From Prauserella cavernicola (GTDB lineage Bacteria > Actinomycetota > Actinomycetes > Mycobacteriales > Pseudonocardiaceae): 64,000 nt of DNA. The DNA lies in contig NZ_JAENJH010000001.1 in assembly GCF_016595675.1 (NCBI RefSeq), forward strand, positions 62,001 through 126,000. The letters are read 5' to 3'. The translations under genes were made by a program, and so were the position numbers. This document shows, one piece after another, positions 36,930-45,548 of this stretch (position 1 is its first letter; each line of letters starts with the position of its first letter). Below the pieces are notes generated by a model, which did no database searches, was not told where the DNA came from, and worked only from the letters and a program-made list of their open reading frames with translations.

Positions 36930-38990
36930 ATGTCAAAGCCGAGATGGTCTTTAGTGGCAACGGTGGCACTGACCGCGACGTTGCTCACCGGTACGCAGGC
37001 GGCCGCGCAGGCCGACGACCCGATTCTGGATCCGATCCCGGAGGACCCGGTCACGTCCGGGCTCGGGCTCACTGTGGAGGAGGTCGCGCAGTTCCCGAAA
37101 TCCGAGACGACACCGGAAGCCACTGATCCCCGGATCATCCGGCACGCGCGGATCAACCACCTCGGAGAGCTGCCGGACGGATCGGGTCGCAAGTACGTGC
37201 CGGATCTCAATGGCAACCTGTACTTCCTCGGCGGCGAGGGCAACGGCGACGAGCCGGAGGTGTACCTCGATGTCAAGGCTCAGTTCCCGGACTTCTTCTC
37301 CGGCAAGGGAATGGGGCAGGGATTCGGGTTCGTGACGTTCGACCCCGAGTTCGAGAGCAACGGCGTCTTCTACACCGTGCACACCGAAGCCGGTGCCGCG
37401 CTGGAGAAGGAGACCACCTACCCGGAGCAGCCGGGTACCCAGTTCCACGGCATCGTGACACAGTGGACCGCGGACGACCCGGCCGCCGACGAGTTCAGCG
37501 GTTCCAGTCGCGAGATGCTGCGCTTCGGGTTCGCCCAGCAGATCCACGGGATCCAGCAGATCGACTTCAACTCGACGGCCGCACCGGGCGACGAGGACTA
37601 CGGGCTGCTCTACGTCGCGGTCGGCGACGGAGGGCTCGGGGTGTCGAGCACCGAGCCGCAGGAGCTGAACACTCCGCACGGAAAGATCCTGCGGATCGAC
37701 CCGGACGGCACGGACGGGCCCAACGGCCAGTACGGCGTTCCCGACGTGAACCCGTTCGTCGGCCAGGACGGCGCGCTCGGGGAGATCTTCGCCTACGGCA
37801 TGCGTGACCCGCACCGGTTCAGCTGGGACCCGCAGAGCCCGCACCGGATGTATCTCGGCCACATCGGACAGCGCGCCATCGAGTCGATCTACGAGGTCCA
37901 GGAGGGCGACAACCTCGGCTGGAGCGAGCGGGAGGGCACGTTCCGCTTCAAGCGCGACGACGGCTGCTACCTCTACGCACTACCCGAGGACGACGACCAG
38001 TACGACTACGTCTATCCGGTGGCGCAGTACGACCACAACCCGCCGCCCGACTGGGACTGCGGTGACGTCGGCCGTGCCGTGAGCGGTGGATTCGTGTACC
38101 GGGGCGAGATTCCGGAGCTGCAGGGCAAGTACCTCTTCGCCGATCTGGTGGACGGCAGGGTGTTCTTCACCGAGTCCGGCGAGATGCAGCGCGGGCAGGA
38201 CCCGGCCACCATCAGCACGCTGATGATCTACGACGAGGACGGCAACCGCGTCAGCATGCCGGAACTCGCCGGCGACGACCGGGTCGACCTCCGCTTCGGC
38301 CGCGACGCCGACGGCGAGCTGTACCTGTTGTCGAAGGCCAACGGCAAGCTGTGGAAGGTCACCGGCGCGAAGAACTTCGCCGACTGCACCACCACGGGCA
38401 CGAGCGTGAACGGTGCGACGGGCAAGGGCAGCTGGGCTCCCGTGACGCCGGAGAAGTGGCGCTTCCCCGGCCGTGAGGTGGTACTCGCCGAGGCCGGTGA
38501 CGAGCGTCCCGGGCCGCGCAGGCCGTACGAGTACGCGGTGCTGAGCAAGGGCAAGGAGTACGGCTCCGTGCGGCTCGACGTGAAGGTCCGGCTGGACACG
38601 CCGGTCGAGGAGACCAACCGCGACGTGGTGCTGGTGTTCGGTCATCGCTCGGACACGGAGTTCTACTACGCGCACCTGTCCACCGACAACTCGATCTACG
38701 CGCACAACGGGATCTTCAAGGTGGACAACGGGGACCGGGAACGGCTCGACGACCAGTGGAACGAGACGTTGTCGCGGGGCGCGGCCCCGGCGATCACCGA
38801 TGCCGAGTGGCACGACGTCCGGGTGACGCACTGCGCGTCGACCGGGGAGATCGCGGTGTACGTGGACGGTGAGCCGGAGCCGGTCATGACGGCGGTGGAC
38901 TCCACGTTCACCTCGGGCCGGGTCGGGTTCGGCTCGTTCGACAACGTCGGGCGGTTGAAGGACCTGCACGTGACCGGAACGCGGTCGTGA
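36930..38990 (+). CDS. secreted glucose/sorbosone dehydrogenase-like beta-propeller with C-terminal lectin-like domain
   Basis: A 686-residue secreted protein. Signal peptide at the N-terminus (MSKPRWSLVATVALTATLLTG, Ala-rich cleavage region). Residues about 60-475 form the GSDH propeller (FDPEFESNGVFYTVHTEAG, LYVAVGDGG, NTPHGKILRIDPDG, YGMRDPHRFSWDP, YRGEIPELQGKYLFADL). Residues about 490-686 form a LamG/DUF1080-like beta-sandwich. The propeller family oxidises sugars using PQQ, but cofactor residues cannot be verified here. ATG 36930 is chosen over 36921 because GAGG directly abuts the latter. Regulated by the two LacI boxes. Confidence 0.85.
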   Translation: MSKPRWSLVATVALTATLLTGTQAAAQADDPILDPIPEDPVTSGLGLTVEEVAQFPKSETTPEATDPRIIRHARINHLGELPDGSGRKYVPDLNGNLYFLGGEGNGDEPEVYLDVKAQFPDFFSGKGMGQGFGFVTFDPEFESNGVFYTVHTEAGAALEKETTYPEQPGTQFHGIVTQWTADDPAADEFSGSSREMLRFGFAQQIHGIQQIDFNSTAAPGDEDYGLLYVAVGDGGLGVSSTEPQELNTPHGKILRIDPDGTDGPNGQYGVPDVNPFVGQDGALGEIFAYGMRDPHRFSWDPQSPHRMYLGHIGQRAIESIYEVQEGDNLGWSEREGTFRFKRDDGCYLYALPEDDDQYDYVYPVAQYDHNPPPDWDCGDVGRAVSGGFVYRGEIPELQGKYLFADLVDGRVFFTESGEMQRGQDPATISTLMIYDEDGNRVSMPELAGDDRVDLRFGRDADGELYLLSKANGKLWKVTGAKNFADCTTTGTSVNGATGKGSWAPVTPEKWRFPGREVVLAEAGDERPGPRRPYEYAVLSKGKEYGSVRLDVKVRLDTPVEETNRDVVLVFGHRSDTEFYYAHLSTDNSIYAHNGIFKVDNGDRERLDDQWNETLSRGAAPAITDAEWHDVRVTHCASTGEIAVYVDGEPEPVMTAVDSTFTSGRVGFGSFDNVGRLKDLHVTGTRS

Positions 38991-39021
38991 CGGTCCTGAC
39001 CACGGGGCACTGAAACCGAGG

Positions 39022-39063
39022 GGCGCCGCTACGATCCTGCCGCGCGCAGGGTGTAGCGGCGCC
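39022..39063. terminator. hairpin between the dehydrogenase and the convergent MFS gene
   Basis: GGCGCCGCTAC (39022-39032) pairs with GTAGCGGCGCC (39053-39063), overlapping the last codons of the MFS gene. Likely serves both converging transcripts. Confidence 0.65.
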
Positions 39064-40180
39064 TTCCCGTTGCCGCGACGATGGTGAGCGGAACCGCGGC
39101 GGCGAGGGCGAGCGCGAAGATCAGGCCGAAGCGGCCCTCGTCCACGAGCGGTCCCGCGACGGCGGCGCCGAGCGCGCTGCCACAGAACAACATCGTGGCG
39201 AACAACGACACCGCGGTGGCCCGCGCGCCGGGTGCGACGTCGGTCGCCCACGTCTGCATCGTCGAGTGCAGGAACGCCCAGCCGCCACCGAGCAGCACGC
39301 AGGCCGCGACCGTCGGCACCACGCTCTGGTCGAGCGTCAACCCGGTGTAGGCGGCGATGGCGAGCAGACCGCCGATGAGGATCAGCCGCGCGGGAGCCGT
39401 GGAGCGGGAACGGCGTTTGACCACGCGGGCGAACACGAGCACGGCGATCCCGTAGGCCGCGGTCAGCAGCCCGGAGAGGGTCACGCCGAGCCCCGCGGCC
39501 TGCAGGGTGCTCGGGAAGAAGGTCAGCGGGCCGAGCAGGACGAATCCCTCGGTCAGCGCCAGCATGAGCACGAGTGCGCCCCACCTGTCGCCGAGGACGG
39601 CGCGCAGTGAGGCGCCCACCGGCGCCGGGGCCGCGAGGTCGGGTTCGGCGAGCTTGCGCAGTAGCACCGCGAGCACCCCGGCGGCGACTCCGGTGAGTGC
39701 GAACGCCACGCGCCAGCTCGTGAAGTCGGCGAGCGCGCCCGCGCACACCGTGGCGGCGGTGATGCCGAGCGCGGTGCTGGTCATGAGATCGGTCAGCGGA
39801 GCCTGGCGCACGCGCACCGGCACCGTGTCACCGATGTAGACCAGTGCGCTCGGGATGGCCGCGGCGAAGCACGCGCCGGTGACCCCGCGCGCGGCGATCA
39901 GCCAGTCGATCGAGGGCGCGGCGGCCGAGGCGAGCCCGCCCACGGCGGCCAGGAGCATCGCGAGGCGCATCGTGCGGACGCGGCCGAGCCGGTCGGAGAC
40001 GATCGCCCAGCCGAACTGCGCGATGCCGTAACAGAGAAAGTACGCGGCGGCGGCGCGGCTGACCTCGTCGACGGACGCGCCGACGCCGGTGGCGATGACC
40101 GTGAGCATCGCGGCGATCGTGAGCCGGTCGACGGAGCTGGTGAACGCGGCGACCTGCAGCAGGCGAAGACCGGATGTCAC
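39029..40180 (-). CDS. MFS transporter (arabinose-efflux-like)
   Basis: A 383-residue membrane protein with twelve hydrophobic segments, SDRLGRVRTMRLAMLLAAVGG being the A-motif loop. It resembles small-molecule/sugar efflux permeases of the MFS. It diverges from the ArsR-AHSA1 gene across a pair of GCAACC/GGTTGC boxes and is a probable target of that regulator. Confidence 0.88.
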   Translation of the reverse strand: MTSGLRLLQVAAFTSSVDRLTIAAMLTVIATGVGASVDEVSRAAAAYFLCYGIAQFGWAIVSDRLGRVRTMRLAMLLAAVGGLASAAAPSIDWLIAARGVTGACFAAAIPSALVYIGDTVPVRVRQAPLTDLMTSTALGITAATVCAGALADFTSWRVAFALTGVAAGVLAVLLRKLAEPDLAAPAPVGASLRAVLGDRWGALVLMLALTEGFVLLGPLTFFPSTLQAAGLGVTLSGLLTAAYGIAVLVFARVVKRRSRSTAPARLILIGGLLAIAAYTGLTLDQSVVPTVAACVLLGGGWAFLHSTMQTWATDVAPGARATAVSLFATMLFCGSALGAAVAGPLVDEGRFGLIFALALAAAVPLTIVAATGRRRYTLRAAGS

Positions 40181-40203
40181 GAGCGCACGCTACGGGGGTT
40201 TAC

Positions 40204-40252
40204 AGGCAACCGAATGGTTGCCTATGGTCGAGACATGCAACTAAAGGGTTGC
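40204..40252. promoter_or_regulatory. two ArsR-type operator boxes
   Basis: AGGCAACC (40204-40211) and GGTTGCCT (40216-40223) are exact inverted repeats with a 4-base spacer. A second, weaker box has GCAAC (40237-40241) and GTTGC (40248-40252). They lie between the divergent MFS and ArsR-AHSA1 starts, the second just before the ArsR start. Symmetry and position indicate autorepression plus control of the transporter. Confidence 0.65.
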
Positions 40253-40260
40253 CCGATCCG

Positions 40261-41106
40261 ATGAGTGACCTGGACGCGGTGTTCAAGGCGCTCGCCGACC
40301 CGAGCCGGAGGGCACTGCTCGACCGTCTTCGGGCGGACAACGGGCAGAGCCTGCGTGAGCTGTCGGTCGGGCTGGACATGAGCAGGCAGGCCGTCACCAA
40401 ACACCTCGCGGTGCTCGAGGCGGCCAACCTGGTCAGTGCCGTGCGCACCGGCAGGCAGCGGTTGCACTACCTCAACGCCGCACCGATCTCCGACATCTCG
40501 CAGCGCTGGATCGGTCACTACGACCGCGACCGGATCCACGCGCTCGCCGACCTCAAACTCGTCCTGGAGGGATCACCGATGAGCCACACCAGCGCTGTCG
40601 ACAGCACTGTCGCGCCAGAGTTCGTCCACACCAGCTACATCCGGACCACGCCGGAGCAGCTCTGGCGAGCGCTGACCGAACCGGAGTTCACTCGCCGCTA
40701 CTGGGGTGGCACGGCGCTGCGCTCGGACTGGACTCCCGGCTCGCCCGTGCTGTGGCAGCACGGTCCGGATCAGGAGTTCCGAGATATCGGCGGGGAGGTG
40801 CTGGAAGCCGATCCGTACCGCCTGTTGTCGTATCGCTGGCACAACTACCAGCCCGAGCACGCGGAGCACTTCGGGTGGTCCGCGGAGCGGCTGGCGGAAC
40901 TGCGCGAGGAGCCACTGTCGGTCGTCACGTTCACGCTCGAACCGGCGGGGCAGAACGTCAAGCTGACCGTCGTGCACAACGGGTTCGCGGGCGAGACCGA
41001 GATGTTGCGAACCGTCAGCGGGGCGAACGAGAGGAGTGGCGGCTGGCCGGAGCTGTTGTCGAGTCTCAAGACCCTGCTGGAGACGGGGGAGCCGTTGCGG
41101 GAGTAG
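40261..41106 (+). CDS. ArsR helix-turn-helix fused to an AHSA1/SRPBCC domain
   Basis: A 281-residue fusion. Residues 1-95: ArsR winged helix (FKALADPSRRALLDRLRADNGQSLRELSVGLDMSRQAVTKHLAVLEAANLV). Residues about 115-275: AHSA1-type SRPBCC hydrophobic-pocket domain (FVHTSYIRTTPEQLWRALTEPEFTRRYWGG ... WPELLSSLKTLLETGEP). In most genomes these are two adjacent genes; here the junction is in frame with an internal ATG at about 40579 that could also allow separate translation. The AHSA1 part may bind the inducing ligand. Start ATG 40261. Confidence 0.88.
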   Translation: MSDLDAVFKALADPSRRALLDRLRADNGQSLRELSVGLDMSRQAVTKHLAVLEAANLVSAVRTGRQRLHYLNAAPISDISQRWIGHYDRDRIHALADLKLVLEGSPMSHTSAVDSTVAPEFVHTSYIRTTPEQLWRALTEPEFTRRYWGGTALRSDWTPGSPVLWQHGPDQEFRDIGGEVLEADPYRLLSYRWHNYQPEHAEHFGWSAERLAELREEPLSVVTFTLEPAGQNVKLTVVHNGFAGETEMLRTVSGANERSGGWPELLSSLKTLLETGEPLRE

Positions 41107-41150
41107 CGCGCTCGTGCTCGGTGCCAGGCGCGCCGGCGCCGGATCGCGTC

Positions 41151-41178
41151 GTCAGCCGTCAGCCGTCAGCCGTCAGTC
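41151..41178. repeat. four tandem 7-bp repeats
   Basis: GTCAGCC occurs three times in a row and then once as GTCAGTC (41151-41178), running into the 3' end of the solute-binding-like gene. The number of units could vary between strains by slippage, altering only the last codons and the stop. Confidence 0.7.
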
Positions 41179-42173
41179 GCGGGGAAGCGCAGCGGAGCCT
41201 GCGCCCGATCCGGCGGCCACACCACCCGGCGTTCGCCGTCCTGGCACTGCACCGTCAGCACGCGGTGGCCCGCCTGCTCCCCGGTGCGGGGGTCGAGCCG
41301 GAACGGCGCGAACATCGTGGTGCAGTCCAGGGATCGCGCGGCGGCGAGCACGGCGTCATCGTCGGTGGTGCCCGCGTCCCGCACACAGCGATCCGCGATC
41401 ACACCCGCCGCGAAGGCCTGGGCGGCCGGGTACGGAGGTTCGTCGCCCGTGGCCCGGCGGTAGGCGGTGACGAATCCGGCCGCGGTGGGGCCGTCGGTGG
41501 GTGAGGGCGCCGCCTCGGGCAGCCACTGTGCGGGTCCGATCAGGCCCTCGCGGTCCGGGCCCAGTTCGGCGAGCACCTCCTCCACGCCCGCGCCGACGAA
41601 GCCTGCCAGGCTCCAGGGACCGGGCAGCAGTTGCCGGGCCGCGGCGAGCTCGTCGGAGAAACCGCCCGCGACGAGCAGCACGTCGGCGTCCGGTGGGTGC
41701 TGCGGCAGCACGGTGGTCGCGGCGGAGAGCCCGAGCCGCCGGGCCTCGGTCTCCGCGCCTCGCGCGACGGCTCGCCCGAATCCGGTGGGGGAGTGCGCGA
41801 TCGCGACCGCGCGTACGGCACCGCCGGCGTGGCAGGCGAGCCGCACGGCGCCGGCGAAGTAGGTCTCGGCGGGCGCGAGCACCGGCACCACTCGGTGGCC
41901 CGCGCGCAGGCGGGCGCCACCGTGGTTGAAGACCAGCCGCGAGGTCGCCGCCGTCACCGCACGCGCGGGGCCGCTGCCGTACGGGCCGAACAGCACGTCG
42001 GGGCTCATGGTCTCGGCACGGGCAACGGCGTCGGCGGCGCCGGGATGGGAGTCGACGACGGTCAGCTCGGTGTCACCGCGCCACTGCGACCACAGGTGGA
42101 GCGCGAGCGCACCCGCCCGCCCGTATCCGGCCAGCGGGCCGGACAACGGGGTGACGAGAGCGGCCCTGAGCAT
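41166..42173 (-). CDS. cytosolic branched-chain-amino-acid-binding-protein-like (Peripla_BP_6) protein
   Basis: A 335-residue protein with the periplasmic-binding-protein fold (LRAALVTPLSGPLAGYGRAGALAL, GPYGSGPARAVTAATSRLVFNHGGA, AQAFAAGVIADRCVRDAG). There is no signal peptide or lipobox: the ATG at 42173 is followed directly by the first strand. No ABC transporter genes lie next to it. So it is probably an intracellular ligand sensor of the amide-sensor (AmiC-like) kind. The last coding bases overlap a 7-bp tandem repeat. Confidence 0.75.
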   Translation of the reverse strand: MLRAALVTPLSGPLAGYGRAGALALHLWSQWRGDTELTVVDSHPGAADAVARAETMSPDVLFGPYGSGPARAVTAATSRLVFNHGGARLRAGHRVVPVLAPAETYFAGAVRLACHAGGAVRAVAIAHSPTGFGRAVARGAETEARRLGLSAATTVLPQHPPDADVLLVAGGFSDELAAARQLLPGPWSLAGFVGAGVEEVLAELGPDREGLIGPAQWLPEAAPSPTDGPTAAGFVTAYRRATGDEPPYPAAQAFAAGVIADRCVRDAGTTDDDAVLAAARSLDCTTMFAPFRLDPRTGEQAGHRVLTVQCQDGERRVVWPPDRAQAPLRFPATDG

Positions 42174-42272
42174 GACGACACTCCTCCACACCGGTGCGGC
42201 TCCAGTATCGCCGCCGAGCGGCTCCCGCCGCGCGCGCGACCGTGGTGGTCCGTTCGTGGTCCGCGCTGGGAT

Positions 42273-42312
42273 GCACCGGGTCGCACCGGGTCGCACCGGG
42301 TCGCACCGGGTC
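42273..42312. repeat. four tandem 10-bp repeats in the 42174-42610 gap
   Basis: GCACCGGGTC is repeated four times without change, followed by GCACTG. It lies about 100 bp upstream of the solute-binding-like gene. The rest of the gap holds the 21-bp hairpin at 42392-42439 and no gene that I can support. Confidence 0.75.
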
Positions 42313-42391
42313 GCACTGTGGTGCCGACGGGAGGCGGCCGGTGGCGACGTCATGGTGCGCGGTCGAACCGTGGCGTGCCCAGGCAGATCGA

Positions 42392-42439
42392 CTCGAGGGA
42401 GGCGCTGCCCGGTCCCGGCCGGGCAGCGCCTCCCTCGAG
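42392..42439. terminator. perfect 21-bp stem, 6-base loop
   Basis: The arms 42392-42412 (CTCGAGGGAGGCGCTGCCCG...) and 42419-42439 are exact reverse complements. The hairpin lies 172 bp downstream of the phosphoribosyltransferase gene on the minus strand and upstream of the solute-binding-like gene. A strong terminator is the likely role, though no T run follows. Confidence 0.7.
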
Positions 42440-42610
42440 AAGGTCGACGAGCTGGACCGCGTTCCCGGTTCTGTGGCGCCGGTGTCACTCCCGACGGGGC
42501 CGGGCCGTAGCCGACAGGCGGCCTCGGCCGCGATCGGCAGCGCGGCGCGAGCGGCGACTCGGGTCAGTGCCCGGTCGCTCTGGCCCGGGCCGTGATGTGC
42601 GCGCCTGCGC

Positions 42611-43282
42611 TCACCGGTCGCCGGAGCGCCCGGAGAACTGCTCCGGTGCGTCGGCCCGTTCGTCGAGCAGCGCCAGCACGTCTCGCTCGGAGACCTCGGA
42701 GAAGTCGCGGTACCAGTTGCCGACGGCCCGCATCCACACCCGGGGATTGGGGCAGATGGTGTGGTCGGTGTCGTGGGAGAGCTCCTCGAGCACGTCGGCG
42801 GGGGCGACAGGGACGGCGAGCACGATCCGGCTCGCGCCGCGGGCGCGCAGCACCCGCAGTGCCGCCCGCACCGACGCGCCGGTGGCGATGCCGTCGTCGA
42901 CGAGCACCACGGTCTTACCGCTCACCGGCAGGGGCGCCCTGCCCCGGCGCAGTACCGCGGCCCGGAGATCCAGCTCGGTCAGTGCGCGGCTCACGGCCTC
43001 GTCGACCTTGCGCGGAGACAGTCGCAGGCGCCGGAGGATGTCGGCGTTGGTCACCACCACGCCGCCCTCTCCCACGGCGCCGATGGCGAGCTCTTGCCTG
43101 CCGGGGGCGCCGACCTTGCGGACGAGCAGGACGTCGAGCGGTGCGCCGAGCGCGTCGGCGATCTCCCTGGCCACCACCACACCGCCGCGGGGAAGCCCGA
43201 GCACGATCGGGTGCCGGTCCGCGAGGGGGGCCAGCCGCCGGGCGAGTTCGCGGCCGGCTTCCCGGCGGTTCTCGAACTCCAT
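42611..43282 (-). CDS. type I phosphoribosyltransferase
   Basis: A 223-residue PRTase-fold protein. The PRPP loop is VVLVDDGIATGAS, and PIVLGLPRGGVVVAREIADAL and VRKVGAPGRQELAIGAVGEGG match the family often found as stand-alone or dienelactone-hydrolase-fused PRTases of unknown substrate. ATG 43282 diverges from the alcohol dehydrogenase gene by 157 bp. Probably a nucleotide salvage or regulatory PRTase. Confidence 0.87.
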   Translation of the reverse strand: MEFENRREAGRELARRLAPLADRHPIVLGLPRGGVVVAREIADALGAPLDVLLVRKVGAPGRQELAIGAVGEGGVVVTNADILRRLRLSPRKVDEAVSRALTELDLRAAVLRRGRAPLPVSGKTVVLVDDGIATGASVRAALRVLRARGASRIVLAVPVAPADVLEELSHDTDHTICPNPRVWMRAVGNWYRDFSEVSERDVLALLDERADAPEQFSGRSGDR

Positions 43283-43439
43283 GGCCGTACGTCCCTCCGG
43301 TGGGTTACCGCCGATGGTCGGCCCGCCGGCCCGCCGGGTGAAGGGTCGAAGGTCCCTGGTGGCGAGCGGGGTGGCGAGCGGGCAAGTGTTGTCCCATGGT
43401 GGGAGGACGACCCTGCTCCACCACGTGAAAGGTGCTCGC

Positions 43440-44498
43440 ATGCGCGCGTTGCGTCTGCCGGACTGGAAGTCGGAACCGGTGTTCGCCGATGTCGAGGAGC
43501 CGGTCCCTGGCCCAGGGCAGGTCGTCGTACGCATCGGCGGTGCCGGCGTGTGCCACTCGGATCTGCATCTGATGCACGACTTCGAGGCGGGACAGACACC
43601 GTGGGGGCCGCCGTTCACACTCGGCCACGAGAACGCCGGGTGGGTGCACGCCCTCGGGCAGGGCGTCACCGGGCTCGAAACCGGCCAGCCCGTGGCCGTC
43701 TACGGGCCGTGGGGATGTGGCTCGTGCCGCAACTGCAGGCTCGGCATCGAGACCTACTGCGAGAATCCCGCCGCCGCTCCCGCGCCCGGCGGTGGCGGCG
43801 GGCTGGGGCTCGACGGCGGCATGGCGGATCTCATGCTCGTGCCGCACGCCCGCCACCTCGTGCCGCTTCCCGACGGACTCGACCCGGTGGTCGCCGCGCC
43901 GCTGACCGACGCGGGACTCACGCCGTACCACGCGGTGCGCCGGTCGTGGCCGAAGCTGGTGCCCGGCTCCACCGCGGTGGTGATCGGGATCGGCGGCCTG
44001 GGTCACCTGGCGCTGCAGATCATCAAGGCCACCACGGCCGCCAGGGTGATCGCCGTGGACGCGCGCGAGGACGCGCTGGCCCACGCGCGCGAGCTGGGCG
44101 CCGACCTCGCGCTGCCCTCGGGTCCTGAGACCGCGTCCCGGATCAAGGACGCGACACGCGGCGTCGGAGCGGACGTGGTGATCGACTGCGTCGGCAACGA
44201 CGCCACGCTCGCGCTGGGCGCCGCCAGCGGGCGCCAGCTCGGCGACCTCACCATCGTCGGCATCGGCGGAGGCAGTCTGGGTGTCTCGTTCTTCGCGGTG
44301 CCCTACGAACTGTCGGTGCAGACGACGTACTGGGGCAGCAGGCCCGAGCTCATCGAGGTGCTCGACCTGGCCGCGAGGGGGCTGCTGCACACCACCGTCA
44401 CGCGCTTCGCCTTCGACGACGCGCCCGAGGCGTACCGCATGCTCGCGCGAGGCGAGCTCACCGGCCGTGCCGTCGTCACACCAGGAAACAGAGCGTGA
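43440..44498 (+). CDS. zinc-dependent alcohol dehydrogenase (MDR superfamily)
   Basis: A 352-residue NAD(P)-dependent dehydrogenase. Catalytic zinc ligands C (GVCHSDLHL) and H/E (LGHENAG); structural zinc four-Cys lobe in CGSCRNCRLGIETYC; Rossmann motif GIGGLGHLALQIIKATT. It resembles actinobacterial alcohol/aldehyde dehydrogenases acting on broad primary alcohols. ATG 43440 follows GAAAGG. A short gap leads to the Rv1733c-like gene. Confidence 0.9.
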   Translation: MRALRLPDWKSEPVFADVEEPVPGPGQVVVRIGGAGVCHSDLHLMHDFEAGQTPWGPPFTLGHENAGWVHALGQGVTGLETGQPVAVYGPWGCGSCRNCRLGIETYCENPAAAPAPGGGGGLGLDGGMADLMLVPHARHLVPLPDGLDPVVAAPLTDAGLTPYHAVRRSWPKLVPGSTAVVIGIGGLGHLALQIIKATTAARVIAVDAREDALAHARELGADLALPSGPETASRIKDATRGVGADVVIDCVGNDATLALGAASGRQLGDLTIVGIGGGSLGVSFFAVPYELSVQTTYWGSRPELIEVLDLAARGLLHTTVTRFAFDDAPEAYRMLARGELTGRAVVTPGNRA

Positions 44499-44622
44499 CC
44501 GCGATGCTCCACTGTGGAACCGGCGCGCGCGTTTCCGCTCGCGGATGAGGCCGAAGGACTCTTCGCGCGGACCCGGCCCCCGGTCATCCTTGAAGGCGAG
44601 ACACGGGAGGAGGTCGGTCCCG

Positions 44623-45219
44623 ATGAGCGCGCTCACGACCTGCCTGACCCGGCTGCTGCGCAGGCTGTTCCCCGGCCGCAATCCGCTCGCCCGCTCCTCG
44701 GACCGGGTCGAAGGTGCGGTGCTCCTCCTCGCGCTCCTCATCCCGCTGGTCGCGGTGCCGTTCGCCGTCACGCTGGGCTCCGACGCCTACGCCAGGGAGT
44801 CCCGGGTGGCCGCGGTGGAGGCGACCACCCGCCACGAGACCACGGCCGTGTTGCTGGCCGACGCCACGATCACCGAACCGGGCGCGTACTCGGGCGGCAG
44901 GCAGACGGTCACGGTGCGGGGTGAGTGGCGGCTGCCGAACGGCAACCACCGCACAGGTCGGGTGGTCGCCGATGTGGGTCTGCGCAAGGGCAGTCACGTG
45001 CCGGTGTGGCTCGACCGCTCCGGTCAGCGCGTGGACGCTCCCCGCACCGCGACGATGGTGACCTGGAACGCCATCGCCGTGGCGATCACGGTCTGGCTGG
45101 GCATCGTGGTGGTGTCCGCACTCGGGTTCTGGGGTGTGCGGGTGTTGCTGGACCGGGCCCGATGGCTGCGCTGGCAACGCGAATGGCATCTGGTGGACCA
45201 GCAACGGCACGGGCTCTGA
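44623..45219 (+). CDS. Rv1733c-like membrane protein
   Basis: A 198-residue protein with two hydrophobic segments (about 30-50 and 146-170) flanking a 90-residue extracytoplasmic domain (ATITEPGAYSGGRQTVTVRGEWRLPNG). This layout and the N-terminal NPLARSSDRVEGAVLLLALL are those of mycobacterial Rv1733c, a dormancy-associated membrane protein of unknown function. ATG 44623 follows GGGAGGAGG. No obvious dormancy operator was recognised nearby. Confidence 0.78.
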   Translation: MSALTTCLTRLLRRLFPGRNPLARSSDRVEGAVLLLALLIPLVAVPFAVTLGSDAYARESRVAAVEATTRHETTAVLLADATITEPGAYSGGRQTVTVRGEWRLPNGNHRTGRVVADVGLRKGSHVPVWLDRSGQRVDAPRTATMVTWNAIAVAITVWLGIVVVSALGFWGVRVLLDRARWLRWQREWHLVDQQRHGL

Positions 45220-45242
45220 CGGTTTTTCCGTCACTTCTGTCG

Positions 45243-45548
45243 TTAGTGGACGATCATCACGGCGGGCGAGGTGCCGAGCGTCAGCTCGCCGGGCGTCGCG
45301 TCGTCGAACGTCGACTCGATGTCGGCGGCCACCGCGGTGAGCAGTTCCTCGGTCAGGTCGGTCAGCGCGCGGGCGACGGCCAGTTCTCCTGCCACCTGGG
45401 GGACGCGAGCGACGTCCACGCCCCGGTGCGCGAGCCCGATGCCGTCGAAGTGGTTGCCCCGGTCGTCTCCCAGCCTCACCCGGGCGCGCGTCGTGCCGTT
45501 GGTCTCGTCGAGGACGACGGACATCGTCCACTCGGTCAGTCGTGCCAT
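45243..45548 (-). CDS. DUF1876 family small protein
   Basis: A 101-residue protein (WTMSVVLDETNGTTRARVRLGDD ... VAGELAVARALTDLTEELLTAVAADIE), matching the DUF1876 family, small alpha/beta proteins with a dsRBD-like fold common in actinobacteria. In mycobacteria relatives belong to stress or dormancy groups, in line with the neighbouring Rv1733c-like gene. ATG 45548 follows GAAGGAGAG. Function unknown. Confidence 0.82.
   Translation of the reverse strand: MARLTEWTMSVVLDETNGTTRARVRLGDDRGNHFDGIGLAHRGVDVARVPQVAGELAVARALTDLTEELLTAVAADIESTFDDATPGELTLGTSPAVMIVH

Noticed and set aside
42273-42439. Mobile element ends (tandem repeats plus long inverted repeat)
   Set aside because: No transposase, no target-site duplication and no sequence between the arms beyond a 6-base loop; a terminator hairpin explains the inverted repeat better.
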